NCBI RefSeq assembly: GCF_021168455.1
Contig: NZ_JAJOZR010000002.1
Span: 248,001-312,000, forward strand
DNA: 64,000 bases
Source: Ferranicluibacter quercicola
Lineage (GTDB): Bacteria > Pseudomonadota > Alphaproteobacteria > Rhizobiales > Rhizobiaceae
Reading direction: 5' to 3'
Shown: piece by piece, positions 38,962 through 47,455 of the stretch
How positions within the stretch are numbered: the first letter of the stretch is position 1
Layout of the letters: every line of letters starts with the position of its first letter
Notes under the pieces: model-generated
Told to the model about the DNA's origin: nothing
Database searches by the model: none
Seen by the model: the letters and a program-made list of their open reading frames with translations, nothing else
Position numbers and translations under genes: made by a program

Positions 38962-39861
38962 ATGTCCAATGATGCCCCGTCCGAAACCGCCCTCGCCACG
39001 ACCGCCATGGACGTGCTCCTCCAGACGCTCGATCTGGAGACGCTGGAGGAAAACCTCTTCCGCGGCGTGTCGCCGCAGGTCGGCTGGCAGCGGGTGTTCG
39101 GCGGGCAGGTGATCGGGCAGGCGCTGGTGGCCGCGCAGCGCACGGTGACCGCGGACCGTCTCGTGCATTCGCTCCACGCCTATTTCATGCGGCCGGGCGA
39201 CCCCACCGTGCCGATCATCTACGAGGTCGACCGGATCCGCGACGGCGGCAGCTTCACCACCCGGCGCGTGGTGGCGATCCAGCATGGCGCAGCGATCTTC
39301 GCGCTGTCGGCCTCCTTCCAGGTGGAGGAAGAAGGGCTGGAACACCAGGTGGCGCCGCCGGCGGTGCCGCAGCCGGAAGAGCTGATGGGCGAAGCGGAGA
39401 TGAAGGCGATGTTTCTGGCGAACGCGCCGGAGGCGATCCGGCGCTACTGGGAGCAGCCGCGGCCGATCGAGATCCGTCCGGTGTCGCTGACGCACTACTT
39501 CTCGCGCGAGCAGCAGGAGCCGGTCCAGCACGTCTGGGTCAAGGCGACGGGCGCGGTGCCGGACGACCGGCCGCTGCAGGCGGCGGTGCTTGCCTATCTC
39601 TCCGACATGACGCTGCTCGACACCTCGCTGCGCGCCCATGGCACCTCGATCTTCGACCGCAGCATGCAGGTGGCGAGCCTCGACCACGCCATGTGGTTCC
39701 ATCGCCCGGCCAAGCTCGACGACTGGCTGCTCTATACGCAGGACAGCCCCAGCACGAGCGGCGCGCGCGGCATGAACCGCGGCAGCCTGTTCGATCGCGC
39801 CGGAAACCTGATCGCGTCCGTCGCTCAGGAAGGACTGATTCGGAAAAAGGCAAATGACTAA
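38962..39861 (+). CDS. tesB: Acyl-CoA thioesterase II
   Basis: Hydrolyses medium- and long-chain acyl-CoA, 299 residues. It is a double hot-dog protein. The first half has the block RVFGGQVIGQALVAAQRTV and HSLHAYFMRPGDPTVPIIYE with VDRIRDGGSFTTRRV. The second half has AVLAYLSDMTLLDTSLRAHG and SLDHAMWFHRP, which contain the catalytic Asp/Thr/Gln region of TesB, and ends with MNRGSLFDRAGNLIASVAQE. I prefer ATG 38962, preceded by CGGAG, over 38935. It is divergent from the hydroxylase gene. Confidence 0.94.
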   Translation: MSNDAPSETALATTAMDVLLQTLDLETLEENLFRGVSPQVGWQRVFGGQVIGQALVAAQRTVTADRLVHSLHAYFMRPGDPTVPIIYEVDRIRDGGSFTTRRVVAIQHGAAIFALSASFQVEEEGLEHQVAPPAVPQPEELMGEAEMKAMFLANAPEAIRRYWEQPRPIEIRPVSLTHYFSREQQEPVQHVWVKATGAVPDDRPLQAAVLAYLSDMTLLDTSLRAHGTSIFDRSMQVASLDHAMWFHRPAKLDDWLLYTQDSPSTSGARGMNRGSLFDRAGNLIASVAQEGLIRKKAND

Positions 39862-39868
39862 GTCTTCA

Positions 39869-39886
39869 GCAAATTTTTAAATTTGC
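39869..39886. repeat. 18-bp A+T-rich palindrome after tesB
   Basis: GCAAATTT and AAATTTGC (39869-39876 and 39879-39886) are exact inverted repeats with two bases between them. It could be the end of the tesB transcript or a protein-binding site in the glnK upstream region. Confidence 0.55.
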
Positions 39887-39924
39887 ACAATTTTTAGCCT
39901 GAAAATCTGGCCAATATTTAACAT

Positions 39925-39947
39925 TTCACCGACGGCCCATCGGTGAA
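39925..39947. promoter_or_regulatory. Inverted repeat upstream of the glnK sigma-54 promoter
   Basis: TTCACCGA (39925-39932) and TCGGTGAA (39940-39947) are perfect inverted repeats seven bases apart, about 50-70 bases upstream of the -24 element. The place suits an enhancer-binding protein such as NtrC, but the spacing differs from the classical NtrC site. Confidence 0.4.
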
Positions 39948-39995
39948 TGCGGTGATTTCGTGTCTTTTCATCTATTTTTCGCCCTGACGCGGAAC

Positions 39996-40011
39996 TGGCA
40001 CGCGCCTTGAA
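39996..40011 (+). promoter_or_regulatory. Sigma-54 promoter of glnK-amtB
   Basis: TGGCAC (39996-40001), five bases, TTGA (40007-40010). It matches TGGCAC-N5-TTGCW except for one base in the -12 element. About 90 bases separate it from glnK, the standard nitrogen-controlled arrangement. Confidence 0.75.
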
Positions 40012-40098
40012 TAGAACTGAGCGGTCGTTGGGGAAACAAGGCTCATCGGCATGCAAAGACGGCACGTGAGCCGCAGATGAACAAGGATGGGAAACCAG

Positions 40099-40437
40099 AT
40101 GAAAATTGTGATGGCCATTATCAAGCCGTTCAAGCTCGATGAGGTTCGTGAAGCGCTCACCGCCGTCGGAATCCAGGGCCTGACCGTGACCGAAGTGAAG
40201 GGCTACGGCCGCCAGAAGGGGCATACCGAAATCTACCGCGGCACCGAATATGCCGTCAGCTTCCTGCCGAAGCTCAAGATCGAAATCGCCGTCGCTTCCG
40301 AGATCGTGGACAAGGCCGTCGAAGCGATCGCGTCTTCCGCCAAGACCGGCCAGATCGGCGACGGCAAGATCTTCGTCTACTCCATTGACCATGCGGTGCG
40401 CATTCGTACCGGCGAAACCGATTCAGAAGCGCTGTAA
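40099..40437 (+). CDS. glnK: Nitrogen regulatory protein PII (GlnK)
   Basis: Trimeric signal protein that senses 2-oxoglutarate, ATP/ADP and glutamine and controls AmtB by binding it at the membrane. It has 112 residues, the standard length. The T-loop carries the uridylylation site Tyr51 (YRGTEYAVSF). The B-loop region TGQIGDGKIFVY is also conserved. ATG 40099 follows AAGGATGGG; an in-frame ATG four codons upstream is not needed. It is the first gene of glnK-amtB, which is why GlnK rather than GlnB is chosen. Confidence 0.96.
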   Translation: MKIVMAIIKPFKLDEVREALTAVGIQGLTVTEVKGYGRQKGHTEIYRGTEYAVSFLPKLKIEIAVASEIVDKAVEAIASSAKTGQIGDGKIFVYSIDHAVRIRTGETDSEAL

Positions 40438-40467
40438 GCCACGGCTGTTAGAGGGAGCTTTCTTCAC

Positions 40468-41835
40468 ATGACATCTCACACATTCTCGACAACCCTCGGA
40501 CGCTTCGGCGCCGCAACGGCCGCCTTCCTGGCGCCGGTTGTCGCATTTGCCCAGGACACCGCGGCGCCGGCCGTTGCCGAAACGGCAGCCGCCCTGCCGG
40601 TTCCGGACAAGGGCGACACCGCCTTCATGTTCGTCTCGACCATTCTGGTTCTCTTCATGCTCATCCCCGGCCTCGCCCTGTTCTACGGCGGCCTGGTGCG
40701 CACGAAAAACATGCTGTCGGTTCTCATGCAGTGCACCGTCATCGGCGCCACCGTGATGCTGATCTGGGTCACCTACGGCTACTCCTTCGCCTTCGGCGGA
40801 TCCGAGAGCGCCTACTGGGGCGGTACCGCCAAGATGTTCCTGTCCGGCGTGACCAAGGATTCCACGGCGGCAACCTTCTCCGCCGGCGTCGTCATTCCCG
40901 AATATATCTTCGTGGTCTTCCAGATGACGTTCGCGGCGATCACGCCCGCCCTCATCGTCGGCGCCTTTGCCGAACGCATCAAGTTCTCGGCCTCCGTCCT
41001 GTTCTGCGCCCTCTGGGTCACGTTCGTGTACTTCCCGGTCGCGCACATGGTGTGGGATGCCAACGGCCTTCTCTTCAAGATGGGCGCGCTTGACTTCGCA
41101 GGCGGCACGGTCGTTCACATCAATGCCGGTATCGCCGGTCTCCTCGGCGCCCTGATGGTCGGCAAGCGCACCGGCTTCGGCAAGGACATGATGGCCCCGC
41201 ATTCGATGACGCTGACGATGGTCGGTGCCTCCATGCTCTGGGTCGGCTGGTTCGGCTTCAACGCCGGCTCCAACCTCGAAGCCTCCGGCGGCGCGATGCT
41301 CGCAACGGTCAACACCTTCGTCGCGACGGCCGCTGCCATCGTCTCCTGGTCGATCGTGGAAACCTTCAACCGCGGCAAGGCCTCCATGCTCGGCGGCGCT
41401 TCGGGCATGGTTGCCGGCCTCGTCGCCGTCACCCCGGCCGCCGGCATCGTCGGCCCCATGGGCGCGATCGTTCTCGGCCTCATCGTCTCGCCGCTCTGCT
41501 ACTTCTTCGTCTCGGTCGTGAAGAACAAGTTCGGCTACGACGACACGGCTGACGTCTTCGGCGTCCACTGCGTCGGCGGCATCTTCGGCGCCATCGCAAC
41601 GGGCGTCTTCGCCAGCGCCTCGCTGGGCGGCATCGGCTATGCCGAAGGCGTCACGATGGGCGCGCAGGTCTTCACCCAGATCAAGGCCGTCGGCATCACC
41701 ATCATCTGGTGCGGCATCGGTTCGGCGATCCTCTACAAACTCGTCGACGTCATCGTCGGCCTGCGTGTTCCGGTCGAAGCCGAGCGCGAAGGTCTCGACC
41801 TCGCAAGCCACGGCGAAGCGGCCTACCACTCGTAA
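40468..41835 (+). CDS. amtB: Ammonium transporter
   Basis: Trimeric inner-membrane ammonium channel, 455 residues. A hydrophobic, signal-like N-terminus (ending near FAQDTAAPA) is followed by eleven membrane segments. Family blocks are LALFYGGLVRTKNMLSVLMQ, YFPVAHMVWDANG, FAGGTVVHINAGIAGLLGAL (with the first pore histidine) and DVFGVHCVGGIFGAIATG (with the second). GAGGGAG precedes ATG 40468, 30 bases after glnK. GlnK would block the channel when nitrogen is plentiful. Confidence 0.97.
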   Translation: MTSHTFSTTLGRFGAATAAFLAPVVAFAQDTAAPAVAETAAALPVPDKGDTAFMFVSTILVLFMLIPGLALFYGGLVRTKNMLSVLMQCTVIGATVMLIWVTYGYSFAFGGSESAYWGGTAKMFLSGVTKDSTAATFSAGVVIPEYIFVVFQMTFAAITPALIVGAFAERIKFSASVLFCALWVTFVYFPVAHMVWDANGLLFKMGALDFAGGTVVHINAGIAGLLGALMVGKRTGFGKDMMAPHSMTLTMVGASMLWVGWFGFNAGSNLEASGGAMLATVNTFVATAAAIVSWSIVETFNRGKASMLGGASGMVAGLVAVTPAAGIVGPMGAIVLGLIVSPLCYFFVSVVKNKFGYDDTADVFGVHCVGGIFGAIATGVFASASLGGIGYAEGVTMGAQVFTQIKAVGITIIWCGIGSAILYKLVDVIVGLRVPVEAEREGLDLASHGEAAYHS

Positions 41836-41849
41836 GCGCTTTCGCAGGA

Positions 41850-41925
41850 GACCGGCCGAAAGCCGGTCTTCCCCGCGCCCGCGGGCGCATGATCGTCAAA
41901 CCCGGCAGTCACCTGCCGGGTTTTT
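41850..41925 (+). terminator. Two terminator hairpins after amtB
   Basis: The first stem is GACCGGC/GCCGGTC (41850-41868, loop CGAAA). The second is stronger: AACCCGGCAG (41899-41908) with CTGCCGGGTT (41913-41922) around TCAC, followed by three further T. Confidence 0.88.
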
Positions 41926-42088
41926 GCGTTCCGGCGCGCCTCTTGTCGGCCTGTCGCCTGCCTGTGTCGCCTGCCTGTCTCATTTCCCGACCCTTTGGTG
42001 CCGGTGATTTTTCAGGCGCCCTGCAGGTTGCCGATTGACTCCGCGCGAAAAAATTTTCAACTTTCGGTTTCCCTCATTGGAGACCATC

Positions 42089-42421
42089 ATGGCCACTGCG
42101 ATCCGCTTGCAACATCCCGGTACCGGCATGACGAAGATCGGATATTACGGCTTCAGCTGGACCAGTCTCTTCTTCGGCGGCATCCCGGCGCTGCTGCGGG
42201 GGGATGTAGGGCTCGGCCTCGGCATGATCGTCGTGGGCATGATCGCCGGCTTCATCGGGGTCGGTCTCGGCTGGTTCATCGTCGGCATCATCTGGGCCTT
42301 CATCTACAACAAGATCCACACGACGCGGCTCTTGGAGGCCGGCTACAAGCTGGCGGATGCGCCGGAGCGGGTGCGCGATGCCCAGCGGGCGCTCGGCGTT
42401 GGCGACCAGGGCGTTCTGTAG
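42089..42421 (+). CDS. Small membrane protein of unknown function
   Basis: 110 residues from ATG 42089, which follows TTGGAG. Two hydrophobic stretches (WTSLFFGGIPALLRGD, then GLGLGMIVVGMIAGFIGVGL with GWFIVGIIWAFIYN) suggest a two- or three-pass inner-membrane protein. The block GYYGFSWTSLFFGGIPALLR recurs in small proteobacterial membrane proteins whose role I cannot name. It stands alone between amtB and ftsK, after the amtB terminators. Confidence 0.7.
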   Translation: MATAIRLQHPGTGMTKIGYYGFSWTSLFFGGIPALLRGDVGLGLGMIVVGMIAGFIGVGLGWFIVGIIWAFIYNKIHTTRLLEAGYKLADAPERVRDAQRALGVGDQGVL

Positions 42422-42478
42422 CCTCAATACGGCTCGTGCGTCGATTTTTGCCCGCCCACGCCGTCCGGGCGGGCATGG

Positions 42479-42494
42479 TTAATGGAGCTTTAAC
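42479..42494 (+). promoter_or_regulatory. CtrA-type box upstream of ftsK
   Basis: TTAA (42479-42482), seven bases, TTAAC (42490-42494): an exact match to the CtrA consensus, inside a larger dyad GGTTAA-N7-TTAACC. It lies about 105 bases before ftsK. A G+C-rich hairpin (42450-42474) precedes it and may end the upstream transcript. Confidence 0.65.
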
Positions 42495-42597
42495 CCTCCT
42501 CTGCCTACCCTGCGGGCCGGAGCGCCTCTTCGTTCAGACGATGGGGGCGTTCGGCACGATCACGGCGCTTCAGGCGATCAGGACAGGCAGATTATCC

Positions 42598-45222
42598 ATG
42601 GCAAGAAGCAATCAGGCGGCATTCGACACCCGGTCCGACAGGTTCGTGCTGTCGGCCTTCGTGTGGCGCCAGTCGGTGGCGCTGGCCGGTTACGCGCTGT
42701 TCGCGCTGCTGATGGCGGCGGTCGCCGCCCTGTCCACCTGGAACGTGGCGGATCCGAGCTTCTCCTATGCCACGGCCAACCCGCCGACCAATATTCTCGG
42801 CACGGGCGGCGCGGCCTTTGCCGACGGGATGATGCAGTTCTTCGGGATCGGCAGCGTCGTGGCGCTGCTGCCCGTGCTGGCTTGGGCGCTGGTCCTTATC
42901 GGCAACAAGCCGTTCGACAAGGTCATCAAGCGCGGCGTCTCGTGGTTCGTCGGCTCGGTTCTTGCCGCAGCCGCGCTGTCCTGCGTGCCGGCACCGGTCA
43001 CCTGGCCTCTGCCCAACGGCCTGGGCGGCGTCTTCGGCGACATGATCCTGCGCCTGCCGGCGCTGATCACCGGGGAGTATCCGACCGGCAATTTCGCCAC
43101 CGTGCTCGGCGCGATCATCGCCATTCCTGCCACCGTCTTCCTCGTCTATGCCGCCGGTCTCTTCGGCGTGGCCGATCCGGACGAGGAGGAGGCGCCGGTC
43201 GTGACGCCGAGCAAGGCGAAGACCGTGCGCGAGGAGATCGAGGACGACGAGGCGGGTGGCGGGTTCGTCATGTTCCTCGCCGGCGCCGTCACGCATATGC
43301 GCTACACGACGCAGGCCCGTTTCCGCCGCCTCTTCGGTCTCGCCCGCCGCAAGCCGGCACCCGAGCGCGATTTCGACGAGCCTTACGATTTCAACGACGA
43401 CGAGTTCGGCACGCTGAACGAGCCGGTGCGGCGCAAGTCGGCCGTGCGGGTCGAGCCGTCCCTCGACGGTCCGGCCACCCCGCGCCGCGATCCCGGTTTC
43501 GACCTGGACGATGCCGATGACGCGGACGATGCGGACGACATGCTGCCGTCGGGTCTTCTCTCCGGCGATGACGACATGCCGATCGCTCCGGCCGCCCGTC
43601 GCGCGCCCGTCGCCGGCCGCGTCGTTGCCGCACAGCCGCGGCCGCGCGCCCCGGAAGCCGCCTTCGAGCGGCAGGCTCCTGGCGACGGCACCTTCACCCT
43701 GCCGCCGCTCGCGTTCCTCAGCGAACCGAAGAACGTCGTGCGCGACGCGACGCTCTCGGCGGATGCGCTGGAGCAGAACGCCCGCATGCTGGAAGGCGTG
43801 CTCGAGGATTTCGGCGTCAAGGGCGAGATCATTCATGTCCGTCCCGGCCCCGTCGTCACGCTCTACGAACTGGAACCGGCACCGGGCATCAAGTCTTCCC
43901 GCGTCATCGGCCTTGCCGACGATATCGCCCGCTCGATGAGCGCGATCGCCGCCCGTGTCGCCGTCGTGCCCGGCCGCAATGCCATCGGCATCGAACTGCC
44001 GAACCAGCGCCGCGAGACGGTCTATCTGCGCGAACTGATCGGCTCCCGGGATTTCGAAGGCAGCAAGGCGAAGCTCGCCATGGCGCTCGGCAAGACGATC
44101 GGCGGCGAACCCGTCATCACCGATATCGCCAAGATGCCGCATCTGCTCGTGGCCGGCACCACCGGCTCGGGCAAGTCGGTCGCGATCAACACGATGATCC
44201 TGTCGATCCTCTACCGCATGACGCCGGACCAGTGCCGGCTGATCATGATCGATCCGAAGATGCTCGAACTCTCCGTCTATGACGGTATCCCGCATCTGCT
44301 CTCGCCCGTGGTGACCGATCCGAAGAAGGCGGTCGTGGCGCTGAAGTGGACGGTGCGCGAGATGGAAGAGCGCTACAAGAAGATGTCGAAGATCGGCGTG
44401 CGCAACATCGACGGCTTCAACTCCCGCGTCGAGCAGGCGCTGGAGAAGGGCGAGGCGATCAGCCGCACGGTGCAGACCGGGTTCGACCGCCAGACCGGCG
44501 AAGCGACCTACGAGACGGAAGAGTTCGACCTGCAGCCGATGCCCTATATCGTCGTGATCATCGACGAAATGGCCGACCTGATGATGGTGGCCGGCAAGGA
44601 CATCGAGGGTGCCGTGCAGCGGCTCGCGCAGATGGCCCGTGCCGCCGGCATCCATGTCATCATGGCGACGCAGCGTCCGTCCGTCGACGTCATCACCGGT
44701 ACGATCAAGGCGAACTTCCCCACCCGCATCTCCTTCCAGGTGACGTCGAAGATCGACAGCCGCACCATTCTGGGCGAGCAGGGCGCCGAACAGCTGCTGG
44801 GGCAGGGCGACATGCTCTACATGGCCGGCGGCGGGCGCATCCAGCGCGTTCACGGGCCCTTCGTGTCGGACAACGAGGTCGAGCAGATCGTCTCCTACCT
44901 GAAGACGCAAGGAGCGCCGGATTATCTCGATGCGATCACCGAGGACGATGGCGAAGACGACGGCGAGGGCGGCAATGGCGGCGGGCCGGCCGGCACCGGC
45001 AATCTGTCGGAGTCCGACGACCCCTACGATCAGGCCGTGGCGATCGTCCTGCGCGACGGCAAGGCCTCGACCTCCTATGTCCAGCGCCGCCTCGGCATCG
45101 GCTACAACCGTGCGGCCTCGCTGATCGAGCGCATGGAGAAGGAAGGCATCATCGGCGCTGCCAACCATGCCGGCAAGCGCGAAATCCTCGTGCCGACGGA
45201 AGACGAGATCAGCGGACGCTGA
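42598..45222 (+). CDS. ftsK: DNA translocase FtsK
   Basis: Division-site DNA pump that clears the terminus and activates XerCD at dif. It has 874 residues from ATG 42598, the normal rhizobial length. Four membrane segments (about residues 25-185) anchor it. A linker follows with acidic runs (DLDDADDADDADDM). The motor has Walker A GTTGSGKS (520-527) and Walker B IVVIIDEMADLMMV. The last 65 residues form the winged-helix gamma domain (DQAVAIVLRDGKASTSYVQR, LGIGYNRAASLIERMEKEGI). XerC is encoded in the same window. Confidence 0.96.
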   Translation: MARSNQAAFDTRSDRFVLSAFVWRQSVALAGYALFALLMAAVAALSTWNVADPSFSYATANPPTNILGTGGAAFADGMMQFFGIGSVVALLPVLAWALVLIGNKPFDKVIKRGVSWFVGSVLAAAALSCVPAPVTWPLPNGLGGVFGDMILRLPALITGEYPTGNFATVLGAIIAIPATVFLVYAAGLFGVADPDEEEAPVVTPSKAKTVREEIEDDEAGGGFVMFLAGAVTHMRYTTQARFRRLFGLARRKPAPERDFDEPYDFNDDEFGTLNEPVRRKSAVRVEPSLDGPATPRRDPGFDLDDADDADDADDMLPSGLLSGDDDMPIAPAARRAPVAGRVVAAQPRPRAPEAAFERQAPGDGTFTLPPLAFLSEPKNVVRDATLSADALEQNARMLEGVLEDFGVKGEIIHVRPGPVVTLYELEPAPGIKSSRVIGLADDIARSMSAIAARVAVVPGRNAIGIELPNQRRETVYLRELIGSRDFEGSKAKLAMALGKTIGGEPVITDIAKMPHLLVAGTTGSGKSVAINTMILSILYRMTPDQCRLIMIDPKMLELSVYDGIPHLLSPVVTDPKKAVVALKWTVREMEERYKKMSKIGVRNIDGFNSRVEQALEKGEAISRTVQTGFDRQTGEATYETEEFDLQPMPYIVVIIDEMADLMMVAGKDIEGAVQRLAQMARAAGIHVIMATQRPSVDVITGTIKANFPTRISFQVTSKIDSRTILGEQGAEQLLGQGDMLYMAGGGRIQRVHGPFVSDNEVEQIVSYLKTQGAPDYLDAITEDDGEDDGEGGNGGGPAGTGNLSESDDPYDQAVAIVLRDGKASTSYVQRRLGIGYNRAASLIERMEKEGIIGAANHAGKREILVPTEDEISGR

Positions 45223-45252
45223 GGGCGTTCTGTGGTCCGACCAGCAGAGCGT

Positions 45253-45304
45253 GGTCTTGTCCTGCGCGGTCTTGCCCGTTGAGGTCTTGCCCGTTGAGGT
45301 CTTG
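45253..45304 (+). repeat. 15-bp tandem repeat between ftsK and lolA
   Basis: Units begin at 45253, 45268, 45283 and 45298, each starting with GGTCTTG. The second and third are identical (GGTCTTGCCCGTTGA), the first is diverged and the fourth is partial. Confidence 0.8.
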
Positions 45305-45357
45305 AAGGTGCCGCAGTTGCGCGCCACATCACGCAGAGATTGAACAGGAGTTTCCCC

Positions 45358-46020
45358 ATGACAGAGACACGAACGACCGACAGGACGGGACAGACGGATC
45401 GGTCGCTCCTGTCGCGGCGCAGCTTCGTGGCCGGCGTGGCGGTTTTCGGCGTGCTGGCGACCCTCGGGCTGCCGCTCGACCCGGCCGCGGCGCAATCGAC
45501 CGCGACGGCGCAGAAGATCGCCGATCATTTCGCCTCCGTGAAGACGATGAGCGGCGAGTTCGTCCAGTTCGGCCCGCGCGGCGAGCAGACGGGCGGAAAG
45601 TTCTTCATCAGCCGGCCCGGCCGCATCCGCTTCAACTACGAGGCGCCGTCGCCGATGCGCGTCATTGCCGACGGCAAGTCGGTGGTCATCGGCAACCAGA
45701 AGCTCAAGACCTGGGATCTCTATCCCCTGTCGAAGACGCCGCTGAACCTGCTTCTGTCCAATTCCATCGACCTTTCGGGCAAGACGGTGCGCGACGTGAA
45801 GGAAGAGACGGACCTGATCACCATCGTGCTCGGCGACCGCTCGATCTTCGGCGACAGCACCATCACCATGATGTTCGATCCGAAGACCTACGACCTTCGC
45901 CAGTGGACGATCACCGATCCGCAGAAGAAGGATACGTCCGTGATGATCTTCAATGTGAAGACCGGCATGCCGATGGACGATGCCGTCTTCCGCATTCCCT
46001 ATGACGAGATCCGCAAATAG
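45358..46020 (+). CDS. lolA: LolA-like outer-membrane lipoprotein carrier protein
   Basis: Periplasmic carrier of lipoproteins from LolCDE to the outer membrane, 220 residues. The N-terminus holds a Tat-like twin-arginine signal (LLSRRSFVAGVAVFGVLATL), ending near DPAAAQ. The LolA fold is recognised from FASVKTMSGEFVQFGPRGEQ, GGKFFISRPGRIRFNYEAPS and the alternating strands to VMIFNVKTGMPMDDAVFRIP. ATG 45358 follows CAGGAG. A twin-arginine signal is less usual for LolA. The gene follows ftsK, as in other rhizobia. Confidence 0.88.
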   Translation: MTETRTTDRTGQTDRSLLSRRSFVAGVAVFGVLATLGLPLDPAAAQSTATAQKIADHFASVKTMSGEFVQFGPRGEQTGGKFFISRPGRIRFNYEAPSPMRVIADGKSVVIGNQKLKTWDLYPLSKTPLNLLLSNSIDLSGKTVRDVKEETDLITIVLGDRSIFGDSTITMMFDPKTYDLRQWTITDPQKKDTSVMIFNVKTGMPMDDAVFRIPYDEIRK

Positions 46021-46085
46021 GGCTCCGCCGTCGCGCTTGTCGTCTGTGCGCAAAATGGATTAAAGGTCCCGCATGGGGCTGGCTC

Positions 46086-46113
46086 AAGGTCCCGTCCCCG
46101 CGGGACCTTTTTT
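46086..46113 (+). terminator. Terminator of lolA
   Basis: AAGGTCCCG (46086-46094) pairs with CGGGACCTT (46101-46109) around six bases and is followed by T to 46113. Confidence 0.9.
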
Positions 46114-46132
46114 GCATTCCGGAAGGCACATC

Positions 46133-46939
46133 ATGACATTGTCGATCGCAACCTGGAACATCAATTCCGTTCGTCTGCGCATGCCGCTGGTGTCGGATTT
46201 CCTCGTGCGGTTCCAGCCCGACATTCTCTGCCTGCAGGAAACCAAGTGCCCGAACGATCTCTTCCCGGTGAAGGCCTTCGAGGCGCTCGGCTATGGCCAT
46301 ATGGCCATGCACGGGCAGAAGGGCTATCACGGCGTCGCCACGCTCTCGCGGCTGCCGCTGACCGAGCTGGTGGACCGGCGCGACTATTGCGGCGTCGGCG
46401 ATGCACGGCATCTCTCGGTCGTCTTCTCGCACGGGTCCAAGCGCATCCGCCTGCACAATTTCTATGTGCCGGCGGGGGGTGACGAGCCGGACCGGACCAT
46501 CAACACGAAATTCGGCCACAAGCTCGATTTCCTCGAGGAGATGAAGCTGCTGCACGCCGAAGCCGAGGCCGGCGTGTCCTCGATTCTCGTCGGCGATCTC
46601 AATGTGGCGCCGCTCGAACACGACGTCTGGTCGCACAAGCAGCTCCTGAAGATCGTCAGCCATACGCCGGTGGAGACGGAAGGCCTGACCGCGATCATGA
46701 CGGGCGGCGCCTGGGTGGACCTGATGCGCCAGCACACGCCCTCGCCGGAAAAGCTCTATACCTGGTGGAGCTACCGCGCCAAGGACTGGGAAGCGGCCGA
46801 CCGCGGCCGCCGCCTCGACCACATCTGGTCGTCCGCCGATCTCGCCACGGCTCTGCGGCAGGTCGATATCGTCAAGGAAGCGCGCGGATGGGAACGCCCG
46901 TCCGACCATGTGCCGGTGATCGCGACCTTCGACCTCTGA
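46133..46939 (+). CDS. xthA: Exodeoxyribonuclease III
   Basis: AP endonuclease and 3'-5' exonuclease of base-excision repair, 268 residues. The exonuclease-endonuclease-phosphatase fold is clear: ATWNINSVRLR at the start, the metal ligand in LCLQETKCPN, VGDLNVAPLEHDVW, the YTWWSYR block and RLDHIWSS, with the final catalytic histidine in RPSDHVPVIATFD. ATG 46133 follows GGAAGG and gives the standard N-terminus. It is convergent with the next gene, seven bases apart. Confidence 0.96.
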   Translation: MTLSIATWNINSVRLRMPLVSDFLVRFQPDILCLQETKCPNDLFPVKAFEALGYGHMAMHGQKGYHGVATLSRLPLTELVDRRDYCGVGDARHLSVVFSHGSKRIRLHNFYVPAGGDEPDRTINTKFGHKLDFLEEMKLLHAEAEAGVSSILVGDLNVAPLEHDVWSHKQLLKIVSHTPVETEGLTAIMTGGAWVDLMRQHTPSPEKLYTWWSYRAKDWEAADRGRRLDHIWSSADLATALRQVDIVKEARGWERPSDHVPVIATFDL

Positions 46940-46945
46940 GGGCCT

Positions 46946-47401
46946 TCAGAGGAAGCGCGGGGCGAGATTGCCGACGCGGCGGATCATGGCGTGAAGGTTG
47001 TCGCGGATGCGCGTGTCGACGAGGGCGGCAACGTCGGGATATTCTTCCAGCATGCGGTGAAACAGCGGGCGGGTGATGCGGATGACCTCGGTCTCGACCT
47101 CCGCCGTGGCGGTGAACTTGCGTTCCACCAGCGAGATCATGGCGAGTTCGGACAGGAGCGTGCCGCGGCCGACATTGGCGATGGTCTCGGTGCCGCCAGC
47201 GGCTGTCGACCGGGTCAGCGCCAGGCGTCCGGCGGCGACCGCATAGGCGCAATCGGCCGGCGCCCCTTCGCGAAACAGCTGCTGGCCGCGCACCAGCCGG
47301 CGGCGCTCGGCGCCGAAGGCGACCAAGCGGAGCTTTTCGTCATCGATGTCCGCAAACAGCGGCACGATCGAGAGAAGGGCGATATCGTCGTTCAGCGCCA
47401 A
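46946..47401 (-). CDS. Stand-alone cyclic-nucleotide-binding-fold protein
   Basis: 151 residues made of a single cNMP-binding domain (PLFADIDDEKLRLVAFGAER, RGQQLFREGAPADCAYAVAA with GRLALTR, GRGTLLSELAMISLVERKFT with ATAEVETEVIRI). There is no helix-turn-helix, kinase or channel part, so it is not a complete Crp/Fnr regulator. The classical arginine-alanine phosphate cassette is changed to LLSELAMI, so nucleotide binding is uncertain. The start is TTG 47401, supported by GGAGAG five bases before it. It follows the response regulator by 54 bases on the same strand, suggesting a shared transcript. Confidence 0.83.
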   Translation of the reverse strand: MALNDDIALLSIVPLFADIDDEKLRLVAFGAERRRLVRGQQLFREGAPADCAYAVAAGRLALTRSTAAGGTETIANVGRGTLLSELAMISLVERKFTATAEVETEVIRITRPLFHRMLEEYPDVAALVDTRIRDNLHAMIRRVGNLAPRFL

Positions 47402-47455
47402 GGGGCTCTCCGATCCGTTGCCGCCCGCGCGCGAACGGCCGATCGTCAGCCTTGG

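Noticed and set aside
43502..43545. Acidic Asp/Ala repeat (DADDADDADD) in ftsK as a possible repeat element.
   Set aside because: It lies in frame within the linker of FtsK, where low-complexity acidic stretches are normal.
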